A program made the translations under genes and the position numbers. A stretch of 64,000 nucleotides of DNA from Parafrankia sp041008525 (lineage in GTDB: Bacteria; Actinomycetota; Actinomycetes; Frankiales; Frankiaceae): the NCBI RefSeq assembly GCF_041008525.1, contig NZ_JBFLUG010000022.1, forward strand, positions 17,982 through 81,981, given 5' to 3'. Shown here in pieces: positions 17,134 through 24,776 of this stretch. Numbering within the stretch: position 1 is the first letter of the stretch; every line of letters starts with the position of its first letter. The notes under the pieces were generated by a model, which was given only the letters and a program-made list of their open reading frames with translations, had not been told where the DNA came from and searched no databases.

Positions 17134-17163
17134 TCTGCCACGGGCAGATCTGCCGGGGGCAGA
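17134..17163. promoter_or_regulatory. Two adjacent 15-bp palindromes upstream of clpP
   Basis: TCTGCCACGGGCAGA (17134-17148) is followed directly by TCTGCCGGGGGCAGA (17149-17163). Each has perfect 6-bp arms (TCTGCC/GGCAGA) around three bases. They sit about 100 bases before the clpP start and about 90 bases after the merR stop. The tandem repetition argues for a regulator binding as two dimers rather than a terminator. Confidence 0.6.
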
Positions 17164-17189
17164 CATCCCCTCCCGCGGGGTGCCTTCTC

Positions 17190-17207
17190 GGCGAGGCTGG
17201 CCTCGCC
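17190..17207. promoter_or_regulatory. 18-bp near-perfect palindrome upstream of clpP
   Basis: GGCGAGGC and GCCTCGCC flank TG, an 8-bp-arm inverted repeat 55 bases before the clpP start. It could be an operator or part of the clpP leader. Confidence 0.45.
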
Positions 17208-17261
17208 GGCCCCTGCACGTGATCCCCGACCCCGCCGGGCCGGCGGGAGGTCACCACAGCC

Positions 17262-17918
17262 ATGAGCACCCTGCACACGCAGCACACCGGGCACGCGCCT
17301 GCCGCCGCGTCCGCACCGTTCGAGGACCAGGTGTTCCAGCGGCTGCTCGCGAACCGCATCGTCTTCCTCGGCGCGGTGGTCGAGGACGCGATGGCCAACG
17401 CCATCTGCGGCGAGCTCCTGCTCCTCGCCGCCGACGACCCGACAGCCGACATCTTCCTGTACATCAACTCGCCGGGTGGCTCGGTCAGCGCGGGCATGGC
17501 CATCTACGACACGATGCAGTACATCGGGAACGACGTCGCCACCGTCGCCCTGGGGATGGCCGGGTCGATGGCGCAGGTGCTGCTCACCAGCGGTGCGCCC
17601 GGCAAGCGGTACGCGCTGCCCCACGCCAGGGTGCTGATGCATCAGCCGTCCGGGGGGATCGGCGGATCGACCGCGGACATCTCGATCCAGGCGGAGCAGC
17701 TGCTGGCCGCCAAGCACCTGATCCAGAAGCTGATCTCGACGCATTCCGGGCAGCCGGTGGAACGGGTCGAGGCCGACTCCGACCGCGACCGCTGGTTCAC
17801 CGCTGACCAGGCCCGGGAATACGGCCTGGTCGACGAGGTCATCGACAGCGCCGGCCGGATGGCCACCGCCTCACACCGAGACCGGCACGCCCCACGCTCC
17901 GTGCCACGCACCGCCTGA
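17262..17918 (+). CDS. clpP: ATP-dependent Clp protease proteolytic subunit
   Basis: A 218-residue ClpP, the serine-protease ring that degrades substrates fed by ClpX or ClpC. Visible features: LYINSPGGSVSAG (oxyanion region), catalytic Ser in GMAGSMAQ near residue 102, catalytic His in LMHQPSGG near 127, and Asp in DSDRDRWFTADQAREYGLVDEV near 176. Length matches the family except for a basic tail of about 18 residues. There is only one clpP here, without a clpP partner or clpX beside it, unlike the usual actinobacterial clpP1P2 pair. GGGAGG is about 11 bases upstream. Its 3' end overlaps the convergent ClgR-like gene by 48 bases. Confidence 0.93.
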   Translation: MSTLHTQHTGHAPAAASAPFEDQVFQRLLANRIVFLGAVVEDAMANAICGELLLLAADDPTADIFLYINSPGGSVSAGMAIYDTMQYIGNDVATVALGMAGSMAQVLLTSGAPGKRYALPHARVLMHQPSGGIGGSTADISIQAEQLLAAKHLIQKLISTHSGQPVERVEADSDRDRWFTADQAREYGLVDEVIDSAGRMATASHRDRHAPRSVPRTA

Positions 17919-18611
17919 GCCGCCGGTTCCCGCGCGGGTGCGCGTGTGGGCGCGCACATGGGCCGGGCGCCCCGGCCCCGGCCGGACCGCGTGCCGGAGC
18001 ACGGACGGGCCGCGCCGCGGGCCGCCGGTGCCCAGGTGGATCACCTGCCGGCCCGTGGCCGCACGCGCCTCGTACCGGCCGGCCGGCCGTATCACCCGGG
18101 CCCCGCCCACGGCGGCGACCGGACCCCGCCGCTCCGGGCCCGCGACGATCTCGTGGGCGGCGGCACCGGCTCCCGCTGCGGGTACGGTCGGGTGCGTTCC
18201 GGAGACCACGACCAGGACACCGTCGACCACGACACCGTTGGCCATGACACCGTTGGCCACGACACTGTCGGGCCGGATCCGGTCGGGGCTGGCCGGCATG
18301 GTGTGCCGCGCCGGCAGCGGCTCATACCGCACCAGCTCGCTCATCGCCGCCGCGAGCAGGTCGACCACCCGGATACCCAGCGCGCGGCAGATCGCCGCGA
18401 GCACCTCCGAGGAGGCCTCCTTGCGCCCGCGCTCCACCTCCGAGAGATAGGGCATCGACACCTGGGCGGCCGCGGCGACGTCCCGCAGGGTGCGGCCCTG
18501 CTGGCGTCGCACCCTGCGCAGCACCTCGCCGAACAGGTCACGCAGCGGTGGCGTGGCCACCCGGTGCTCGGGTGTGACACCGCTTCCGGCGGCCCCTGCT
18601 CCGTTCGTCAC
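17871..18611 (-). CDS. XRE-family regulator, ClgR/PopR-like
   Basis: A 246-residue regulator. Residues about 22-90 match the ClgR/PopR HTH: LFGEVLRRVRRQQGRTLRDVAAAA, then MPYLSEVERGRKEASSEVLAAIC. These factors activate clp genes in Streptomyces, Corynebacterium and mycobacteria and are themselves Clp substrates. Here the gene is convergent with clpP and overlaps its 3' end by 48 bases, so the link may be regulatory in two ways: protein binding and antisense overlap. Residues about 105-135 carry a short VANGV-type repeat and the rest is Gly/Arg-rich with no known domain. Homology in the HTH is clear; assignment as ClgR orthologue is inference. Confidence 0.75.
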   Translation of the reverse strand: MTNGAGAAGSGVTPEHRVATPPLRDLFGEVLRRVRRQQGRTLRDVAAAAQVSMPYLSEVERGRKEASSEVLAAICRALGIRVVDLLAAAMSELVRYEPLPARHTMPASPDRIRPDSVVANGVMANGVVVDGVLVVVSGTHPTVPAAGAGAAAHEIVAGPERRGPVAAVGGARVIRPAGRYEARAATGRQVIHLGTGGPRRGPSVLRHAVRPGPGRPAHVRAHTRTRAGTGGSGGAWHGAWGVPVSV

Positions 18612-18754
18612 CGCGCTGCCCCCGCCTCTCCACCGTTCCCGACACCATCGACCCCTGCGCGCAGGGTACGCGGGCGGGCGGACGGAACAGCACTGAGGTC
18701 CGGCATTGCCCGGGACCGCCCCAGCGCGGCACGGAGCGGCACGGCACGGAGCCG

Positions 18755-18811
18755 CCGGGCGCGGCGCGGCCGGCGGTCAGTCACCGGGCGCGGCGCGGCC
18801 GGCGGTCAGTC
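18755..18811. repeat. 28-bp perfect direct repeat at the recD2 3' end
   Basis: A 28-base sequence beginning CCGGGCGCGGCGCGGCC and ending GGCGGTCAGTC occurs at 18755-18782 and 18784-18811, separated by a single A. The second copy contains the stop codon of the RecD2 gene, so the duplication has copied the gene's end into its 3' flank. Confidence 0.7.
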
Positions 18812-21190
18812 GCCGGCGGCGGCGTGGAGACGGTGAGCGAGGGCGGTGTGCCGCTGGCCATGCCCGGCCGAGCGGACCGCCTGGCCGATCGCACGCCGCG
18901 ATCCCACCAGCACGACCAGCTTCTTCGCCCGGGTGACCGCCGTGTACAGCAGGTTGCGCTGCAGCATCATCCAGGCGCTGGTGGTCAGCGGGATCACCAC
19001 GGCCGGGTATTCGCTGCCCTGCGAGCGGTGGATCGTCACCGCGTAGGCGTGGACCAGTTCGTCCAGCTCGGTGAAGGCGTAGTCGACGTCCTCGTCCTCG
19101 TCCGTGCGCACGGTGAGCGTCTGGTTCTCGTCGTCGAGCGCGGTGACGACGCCGAGGGTCCCGTTGAACACCCCGTTCGCGCCCTTGTCGTAGTTGTTGC
19201 GGATCTGGGTGACCTTGTCGCCGACCCGGAAGACCCGCCCGCCGAACCTGCGCTCGGGCCGGCCGGGCCGGCTCGGGGTGAGCGCCTCCTGCAGCGCAAT
19301 GTTGAGCGCGCCCGCGCCGGCCGGGCCGCGGTGCATCGGGGCGAGGACCTGGATGTCACGCCGCGGGTCCAGGCCGAACTTCGCCGGAATGCGCCGGGCC
19401 ACCACGTCGGCGGTGAGGCGGGCGGCCTCCTCGGCGTCCTCGGCGGTGAAGAGGAAGAAGTCGTCGAACCCGCGGACGAGCGGATGGTCGCCGCGGTTGA
19501 TCCGGTGCGCGTTGGTGACCACGCCCGACTCACTGGCCTGGCGGAACACCTGGGTCAGCCGGACGTGCGGAATGGGGGTGCCCGGCGCGAGCAGGTCGCG
19601 GAGCACCTGCCCGGCGCCGACCGACGGGAGCTGGTCGACGTCCCCGACGAGCAGCAGGTGCGCGCCGGGCGCGACCGCTTTGATCAGTTTGTTGGCCAGC
19701 AGCAGATCGACCATGGACGCCTCGTCGACCACGATGAGATCGGCGTCGAGGGGCCGGTCGCGGTCGAAGGCGGCATCGCCGCCGGGGCGCAGCTCCAGCA
19801 GCCGGTGCACGGTGGACGCCTCATGCCCCGTGAGCTCGGCGAGCCGCTTGGCGGCCCGTCCGGTCGGGGCGGTGAGCACGACCTTCGCCCCCCGCGCGCG
19901 GGCGAGCTCGACGACGGAGCGGACGGTGAAGCTCTTCCCGCAGCCCGGGCCACCGGTCAGGACGGCCACCCGAGAGGTGAGCGCGAGGGCGACCGCGGCA
20001 CGCTGCGCCTCGGCCAGCTCGGAACCGGTGCGCCCGCGCAGCCAGTCCAGCGCCCGCTCCCAGTCGACGGTGGCGAACGCGCCGAGACGGTCGGTGCCAG
20101 CCCGCAGCAGCCGCAGGAGCTGCGCCGCCACCGAGACCTCGGCCCGGTGGAACGGCACCAGGTAGACCGCGGTGACGGGCTGTTCCGGGTCCTCGCCGGG
20201 AACCTCCTCCCGGGTCACTCCCTCCTCGGCGACCAGCTCGGCGAGGCTCTCGATCACCGCGCCGGTGTCGACGCCCAGGATGCGCACGGCGTCACTGATG
20301 AGGCGGTTCTCCGGCAGGAAGCAGTGGCCGCCGTCGGTCGCCTCGGACAGGGTGAACAGCAGACCGGCCTTGATCCGCTGGGGACTGTCGTGCGGGATGC
20401 CGACGGCCTGCGCGATCGTGTCCGCGGTGCGGAAGCCGATGCCCCACACGTCCGCCGCCAGCCGGTACGGCTCGGTACGCACGACACCGATCGAGGCATC
20501 CCCGTACTTCTTGTAGATCTTCACGGCCAACGAGGTGGAGACCCCCACACCCTGGAGGAACAGCATGACCTCCTTGATGGCCTTCTGCTCCTCCCAGGCG
20601 GCCGCGATCGCCTTCGTGCGTTTCGGGCCCAGGCCCGGCACCTCGATCAGCCGCTCCGGCGTGCTCTCGATGACGTCCAGCGCGGCGGTGCCGAAGTGGT
20701 CGACGATCCGCTCGGCAAAGCGCGGCCCGATCCCCTTGACCAGCCCGGAGCCCAGGTAGCGCTGGATGCCCTGGATGCTCGCCGGCAGGACGGTGGTGTA
20801 GTCCTCGACCTGGAACTGGCGGCCGTACTGCGGGTGCGACCCCCACCGCCCGCGCATCCGCAGCGACTCCCCCGGCTGCGCGCCGAGCAGCGCCCCGACG
20901 ACGGTCAGCAGCTCGCCGCCGCGCCCGGTGTCGACCCGGGCGACGGTGTAGCCGGTCTCCTCGTTCGCGAAGGTGACCCGTTCCAGGACAGCCTCGAGCA
21001 CTGCCAGCTGGAACGGTGGGCGTCCGGCCGGGCCCTGCGGGGCGGGGCGCCCCCGGCCCGGAGGCGAACCGGCGGACGGTGACCCGGCGGACGGTGACCC
21101 GGCGGGCCGCGAATCGGCAGGCCGCGGCCCGGCGGGCGGCGCATCCACGGGCGCGGAGCCGGGGGGCGGGCCGGATTCGGGACGGTGCAC
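18806..21190 (-). CDS. recD2: RecD-like superfamily 1 DNA helicase (RecD2 type)
   Basis: A 794-residue 5'-3' DNA helicase of the RecBC-independent RecD2 group. After a Pro/Gly/Ser-rich head (about 60 residues, with a repeated AGSPS unit) come an OB-like region, helix-hairpin-helix elements (GSGLVKGIGPRFAERIV, LIEVPGLGPKRTKAI), then the SF1 motor: Walker A TGGPGCGKSFTV near 410, VVDEASMVD near 480, VGDVDQLPSVGAGQVL, a LTQVFRQ motif, and the UvrD-C-like end with AYAVTIHRSQGSEYPAVV. GTG 21190 with GGAGA upstream was preferred to ATG 21295. It is presumably chromosomal repair machinery. Confidence 0.88.
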   Translation of the reverse strand: MHRPESGPPPGSAPVDAPPAGPRPADSRPAGSPSAGSPSAGSPPGRGRPAPQGPAGRPPFQLAVLEAVLERVTFANEETGYTVARVDTGRGGELLTVVGALLGAQPGESLRMRGRWGSHPQYGRQFQVEDYTTVLPASIQGIQRYLGSGLVKGIGPRFAERIVDHFGTAALDVIESTPERLIEVPGLGPKRTKAIAAAWEEQKAIKEVMLFLQGVGVSTSLAVKIYKKYGDASIGVVRTEPYRLAADVWGIGFRTADTIAQAVGIPHDSPQRIKAGLLFTLSEATDGGHCFLPENRLISDAVRILGVDTGAVIESLAELVAEEGVTREEVPGEDPEQPVTAVYLVPFHRAEVSVAAQLLRLLRAGTDRLGAFATVDWERALDWLRGRTGSELAEAQRAAVALALTSRVAVLTGGPGCGKSFTVRSVVELARARGAKVVLTAPTGRAAKRLAELTGHEASTVHRLLELRPGGDAAFDRDRPLDADLIVVDEASMVDLLLANKLIKAVAPGAHLLLVGDVDQLPSVGAGQVLRDLLAPGTPIPHVRLTQVFRQASESGVVTNAHRINRGDHPLVRGFDDFFLFTAEDAEEAARLTADVVARRIPAKFGLDPRRDIQVLAPMHRGPAGAGALNIALQEALTPSRPGRPERRFGGRVFRVGDKVTQIRNNYDKGANGVFNGTLGVVTALDDENQTLTVRTDEDEDVDYAFTELDELVHAYAVTIHRSQGSEYPAVVIPLTTSAWMMLQRNLLYTAVTRAKKLVVLVGSRRAIGQAVRSAGHGQRHTALAHRLHAAAGD

Positions 21191-21330
21191 GTTGTCTCCG
21201 CGGGGCTTGGACTGTCCGACTGATTCCCGCCGGTACCTGAACCGGCGGACGCGCCGGGCGCCGCGCCCCGGCGGCAGCGGCGGGAATCCCGCCATCCTCG
21301 CCCATCGGCCCGCCGGCTACGGCTGCCGGG

Positions 21331-22065
21331 TCACCACCCGACGGCCTCCGCCCCCGGGCCCGCGAACAGGTGGGCGCCGAGCGCCTCGACGACCATGTCC
21401 GTGGGGTCGGATGATCCGGTGACCAGGTCCAGGCTGTGCCGGGCCGCGAGCACGGCGATGCCGTGCAGGTGCGTCCAGGCGAGCAGCGCCTGCCGGCGGG
21501 CCCGCTCCGAGCCGGTCGGCGGCGGGTCGTCCACCCCCGAACCAGCCACGACGAGACCACCCGCTGGCGGCCCGCCGGCTCGCGGGCCCTCCGCGGGCGG
21601 GCCAGCAGCGCGCTCGGCGAGCACCGCGGCGACGAGGCCCGTCCAGTGCTCGACCATCGGCAGGCTGCGGGAGCGAAGGTTCTCCCCGGAGCCGACCAGG
21701 AGATCGTGTCGGAACATCAGCTCGAACATGCCGGGTCGCTCGCGCGCGAAGCGGACGTACTCGATCCCGACGCGCACCGCCCGGTCCGCGGCCACGCTGG
21801 CGCCGAAGGTGACGCCGGTCGAGTCGGGGGCCGGCGATGACGTGCTCAGCACCCGGTCGAACCGGGACGAGAGATCAGACAGCCCTTCGCCCGCGATGGC
21901 GGCGAGCAGCGCGGCGTGCGTGGGGAAGTACCTGCGGGGAGCGCCGTGGGAGACACCCGCCCGCCGCGCGATCGCGCGCAGGCCAAGCGCGCCCAGGCCC
22001 TCCGCGTCGAGCATCTCGACGCCCACCTCGACCAGGCGCTCGCGCAGGGACCCGTCAGCCGTCAT
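21331..22065 (-). CDS. TetR family transcriptional repressor
   Basis: A 244-residue TetR regulator. Residues about 5-50 form the HTH: GVEMLDAEGLGALGLRAIARRAGVSHGAPRRYFPTHAALLAAI. The rest is the ligand-binding domain, with a Gly/Pro-rich insertion near 170-190. ATG 22065 (MTADGSLRE) directly abuts the double operator at 22066-22104; a GTG at 22086 would start inside the operator. No ribosome binding site is visible at either, so a leaderless transcript is likely. It is divergent from a plsC-like acyltransferase, so it probably represses itself and that gene in response to a lipid-like ligand (inference). Confidence 0.85.
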   Translation of the reverse strand: MTADGSLRERLVEVGVEMLDAEGLGALGLRAIARRAGVSHGAPRRYFPTHAALLAAIAGEGLSDLSSRFDRVLSTSSPAPDSTGVTFGASVAADRAVRVGIEYVRFARERPGMFELMFRHDLLVGSGENLRSRSLPMVEHWTGLVAAVLAERAAGPPAEGPRAGGPPAGGLVVAGSGVDDPPPTGSERARRQALLAWTHLHGIAVLAARHSLDLVTGSSDPTDMVVEALGAHLFAGPGAEAVGW

Positions 22066-22104
22066 GTAGACAGTGTCTACCACCAACTGGTAGACACTGT
22101 CTAC
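22066..22104. promoter_or_regulatory. Double palindromic operator of the TetR/acyltransferase pair
   Basis: GTAGACAGTGTCTAC (22066-22080) and GTAGACACTGTCTAC (22090-22104) are each perfect 7-bp-arm palindromes around one base, with centres 24 bp apart. They occupy the divergent gap directly before the TetR start codon and 57 bases before the acyltransferase start. This is the typical form of a TetR operator bound by two dimers. Confidence 0.85.
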
Positions 22105-22160
22105 CCGACGGGAGCCACCTGGCTCCCGGTCCGTTCACCGCACTGATCCACGGAGCCGGC

Positions 22161-22994
22161 ATGTGGTACTGGCTTTTCCGAATCCTGCTCATCGGCCCGT
22201 TCCTCGGACTGCTGTCCCGGCCGACCGTCACGGGCGCCGAGCACATTCCGCGCCGCGGGCCGGTCATTCTCGCCAGCAACCACCTGGCCGTCTCGGATTC
22301 CTTCTTCCTGGTTCGGCTCGTTCCCCGGAAGATCTCGTTCGTCGCCAAGCGGGAGTACTTCACCGGCCGGGGTGTCCGCGGCCGACTGGTGGCCTGGATG
22401 TTCACCGCTGCGGGGCAGGTGCCCGTCGACCGGTCCGGAGGCGCCGCCGCGGCGGGGGCACTCGCCGCGGGCGCGCGGGTGCTGCGGGCCGGCGGGGTCT
22501 GGGGCGTCTTCCCGGAGGGAACCCGCTCCCCGGACGGACGGCTCTATCGGGGCCGGACCGGCGTGGCCCGGGTCGCGCTCGCCACGGGTGCCCCGCTGGT
22601 CCCGGTGGTGATCACCGGCAGCGCACAGGTGAGTCCGCGTGGCAGCCGCCGCTGGCGACGCGGCCGGGTTCACATCACTGTCTGCGAACCACTGGACGTC
22701 TCTCGCTACCGCGGTGCGCTGGGGCCGGCCGGGCTGGAGACCTCAGGCCTGCCCTCCATGCGGCAGCGAGCCGTGGTCCGGGCGGTGACGGACGAGGTGA
22801 TGCGCGTCATCGCCCAGCACTCGCCGCAGGAGTACGTCGACAGGTATGCAGGGGACCACCGGAAGGCACCGGGACCCGACGGTGGGCCGACCTCCCTCGG
22901 GGGCTTCGGCGGTGTCCGGCCCGGGGCGATCGGCACTTCGCCAACGGGGCCGACGGGTGACCCGTCGGTGCCGCCTCCCCCGGGCACGGGATGA
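22161..22994 (+). CDS. 1-acyl-sn-glycerol-3-phosphate acyltransferase-like protein
   Basis: A 277-residue PlsC-family enzyme that would transfer an acyl group to lysophosphatidate or a related lipid at the membrane. The catalytic HX4D motif is NHLAVSD near residue 44, the substrate-binding FPEGTRS motif is near 118, and a hydrophobic segment starts the protein (MWYWLFRILLIGPFLGLL). The C-terminal 60 residues are Gly/Pro-rich. CGGAG lies 5 bases before ATG 22161. The frame is open far upstream but the operator and ribosome binding site support this start. Probably controlled by the divergent TetR protein. Confidence 0.88.
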   Translation: MWYWLFRILLIGPFLGLLSRPTVTGAEHIPRRGPVILASNHLAVSDSFFLVRLVPRKISFVAKREYFTGRGVRGRLVAWMFTAAGQVPVDRSGGAAAAGALAAGARVLRAGGVWGVFPEGTRSPDGRLYRGRTGVARVALATGAPLVPVVITGSAQVSPRGSRRWRRGRVHITVCEPLDVSRYRGALGPAGLETSGLPSMRQRAVVRAVTDEVMRVIAQHSPQEYVDRYAGDHRKAPGPDGGPTSLGGFGGVRPGAIGTSPTGPTGDPSVPPPPGTG

Positions 22995-23162
22995 CCGTCA
23001 CACCCGACCCGAAAGCCGGGAGCGGCGGCCGCCACAGTGGCGGTGGCCTGGCCGAACCGTCACGACAGGTGTTTCCGAGCGCACCCGGAAAGGCCATCCC
23101 CCCGGTTTCGGGTATCCGCACAGGCCATCGCGCGCCACAAAAGCCGCACCTCCGCCTTTACG

Positions 23163-23933
23163 GTGACCTTCGTGCGCGCCAGAAGGGCCTTTGTGGCCGT
23201 ATTCGCCCTCTCGATCCTTCTGCTTGGGAGCTGGACAGGTCTTTCGCCGGGGATGAACGCAGCCGCGCAGGCGCAGACCCCGGGGGCGGCGTGCGGGGGC
23301 CGGATCGAGTCCAACGAGGACGTCACCACGCTGATCAGCGAGTCGGCGGACTGCCCGGGCTCGGTCAACGGCTACTGGCGCGGCCAGCTCGGCACGTCCT
23401 GGAGCCAGCCGCACTACGTCCCCTATCGCAACGGCGAGATCCCGGCAATCGCCTGCGCCGAGGGCGTCGACGATCCGCGGGTGTTCGCCGACAACGCCCT
23501 GTACTGCACGCTGGACGACACCGTGGCGTACAGCATGGACTTCATGGCCCAGCTCTCCGACACCGGCGGGCCTTCCTACCCGGCATTCGTGATCATGCAT
23601 GAGCTGGGCCACCGCGCGGACAAGATCAGCGGCACGCTCGGGCCGGTGTCCCGCGCCGAGGAGAACCAGGCGGACTGCCACGCCGGCAGTCAGGCCCGTT
23701 ACGCCGTGGATGCCGGCCGGCTCACCTCGAGCGAGGCGGTGAACGGCTCGATGCTGTTCTACAGCCTCGGCGACACCCGGGGCGGCTGGTTCGACCAGGA
23801 GGGTTCGTCGGCACCGGACGCCCACGGCACCCCGTCGCAGCGCGCGCAGTCGTTCTCCCTCGGCTACCAGCAGGGCATCACGACCTGCCGGCACATCGGG
23901 CAGTCCCCGGACGGCAGCGTCAGCACCGTCTGA
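23163..23933 (+). CDS. Secreted neutral zinc metallopeptidase-like protein
   Basis: A preprotein of 256 residues. Residues 1-38 are a signal peptide (basic start, FVAVFALSILLL core, AAAQA cut). The mature part contains the zincin motif MHELGHRAD near residue 148, followed by SRAEENQADCHAGSQARY, whose Glu/Asp would provide the third ligand, as in the putative neutral zinc metallopeptidases (YpfJ-like). Six Cys suggest disulphides outside the cell. GTG 23163 is a reasonable start; GTG 23172 is equally possible and the longer frame from 23037 adds a non-signal-like head. Its substrate is unknown. The stop is 10 bases from the convergent PNPOx-like gene. Confidence 0.8.
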   Translation: MTFVRARRAFVAVFALSILLLGSWTGLSPGMNAAAQAQTPGAACGGRIESNEDVTTLISESADCPGSVNGYWRGQLGTSWSQPHYVPYRNGEIPAIACAEGVDDPRVFADNALYCTLDDTVAYSMDFMAQLSDTGGPSYPAFVIMHELGHRADKISGTLGPVSRAEENQADCHAGSQARYAVDAGRLTSSEAVNGSMLFYSLGDTRGGWFDQEGSSAPDAHGTPSQRAQSFSLGYQQGITTCRHIGQSPDGSVSTV

Positions 23934-23943
23934 GGCCGGCGGC

Positions 23944-24438
23944 TCAGCGGCTCCTGGTGGCGGGGCCGGGGGTCGTCGTCCGGCCGGAGACCGAGTCCCA
24001 GTGGATGCGGACCCAGGTCGGCCGCTCGAGGTTCGCCGCCCACGGGGCCAGGCCGGATGCCTCCAGCCGCGCGATCTCGGCGTCGTCGCGGACCGCCTCG
24101 GCGTAGCCGTTCATCAGCACGCTCCAGCCGACACGGACGGTGGGGTCGTACCCGTCCACCTCGAAGGCGACGGTGCTGTGGTTGGTCGCCGCGGACAGCT
24201 TCGAGCCCACCCGGGAACGGAACGCGATGGTGTTCCCATCCACGATGAAGTTCACGGGCAGCACGAGGACCTCGCCGTCGGCGGAGAAGGCGACCCGGCC
24301 GATCCGCTCCCCGCCGACAAGCCGCAGGCAGATGTCGAAGGTGAGGACGCCGAAGCCGGCGTGGTCGCGCGGGATGTCCTGCCCCGGGATGCCGCCCAGG
24401 TCGGTGGGCGCCGGGGCAGGGGCGTCGGTCCGCGTCAT
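23944..24438 (-). CDS. Pyridoxamine 5'-phosphate oxidase-like flavin-binding protein
   Basis: A 164-residue split-barrel protein: IGRVAFSADGEVLVLPVNFIVDGNTI (about 45-70), FRSRVGSKLSAATNHSTVAFEVDGYD (about 72-98), then GWSVLMNGYAEAV. This pattern is that of PNPOx-like FMN-binding proteins common in actinobacteria, including F420/FMN-binding stress proteins. GGAGG lies 6 bases before ATG 24438. Just upstream the DNA has degenerate GTGTGGTCCGTGGTC repeats. Cofactor and reaction are not certain. Confidence 0.82.
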   Translation of the reverse strand: MTRTDAPAPAPTDLGGIPGQDIPRDHAGFGVLTFDICLRLVGGERIGRVAFSADGEVLVLPVNFIVDGNTIAFRSRVGSKLSAATNHSTVAFEVDGYDPTVRVGWSVLMNGYAEAVRDDAEIARLEASGLAPWAANLERPTWVRIHWDSVSGRTTTPGPATRSR

Positions 24439-24776
24439 GACGGCCTCCGTGATCGTGTGGTGCGTGGTCGTGTGGTCCGTGGTCGTGCGGTCCGCAGCCC
24501 GCCCGCCGGGTGGCGCGCGGGGACGGCTCTGCGTGGGTACGGGGCCACCGTAGGCGCGGGCCGCCCGGCGCGGGCAGTGTCGGTCGCCGTGTTCGGGTGG
24601 TTCGTGCGGCCGGCGCCCGATCCGCCGTCCGGCGGTCCGGTGCGGGGCCGGATGGCCGCCTCCCGGCCGGCCGCCCGCATCAACGCGGACGCAGGCTCCA
24701 GGCGACAAAGCGCACGTCCGGGGGCGTAGCCACCAGGCGCCACCACCATCCGAGAAGAGGCGACTACTTTCGGTAC

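Noticed and set aside
18824..21082. Very long plus-strand frame antisense to recD2
   Set aside because: It mirrors the third-position GC of the helicase gene and has no recognisable domain, while the minus strand has all helicase motifs.
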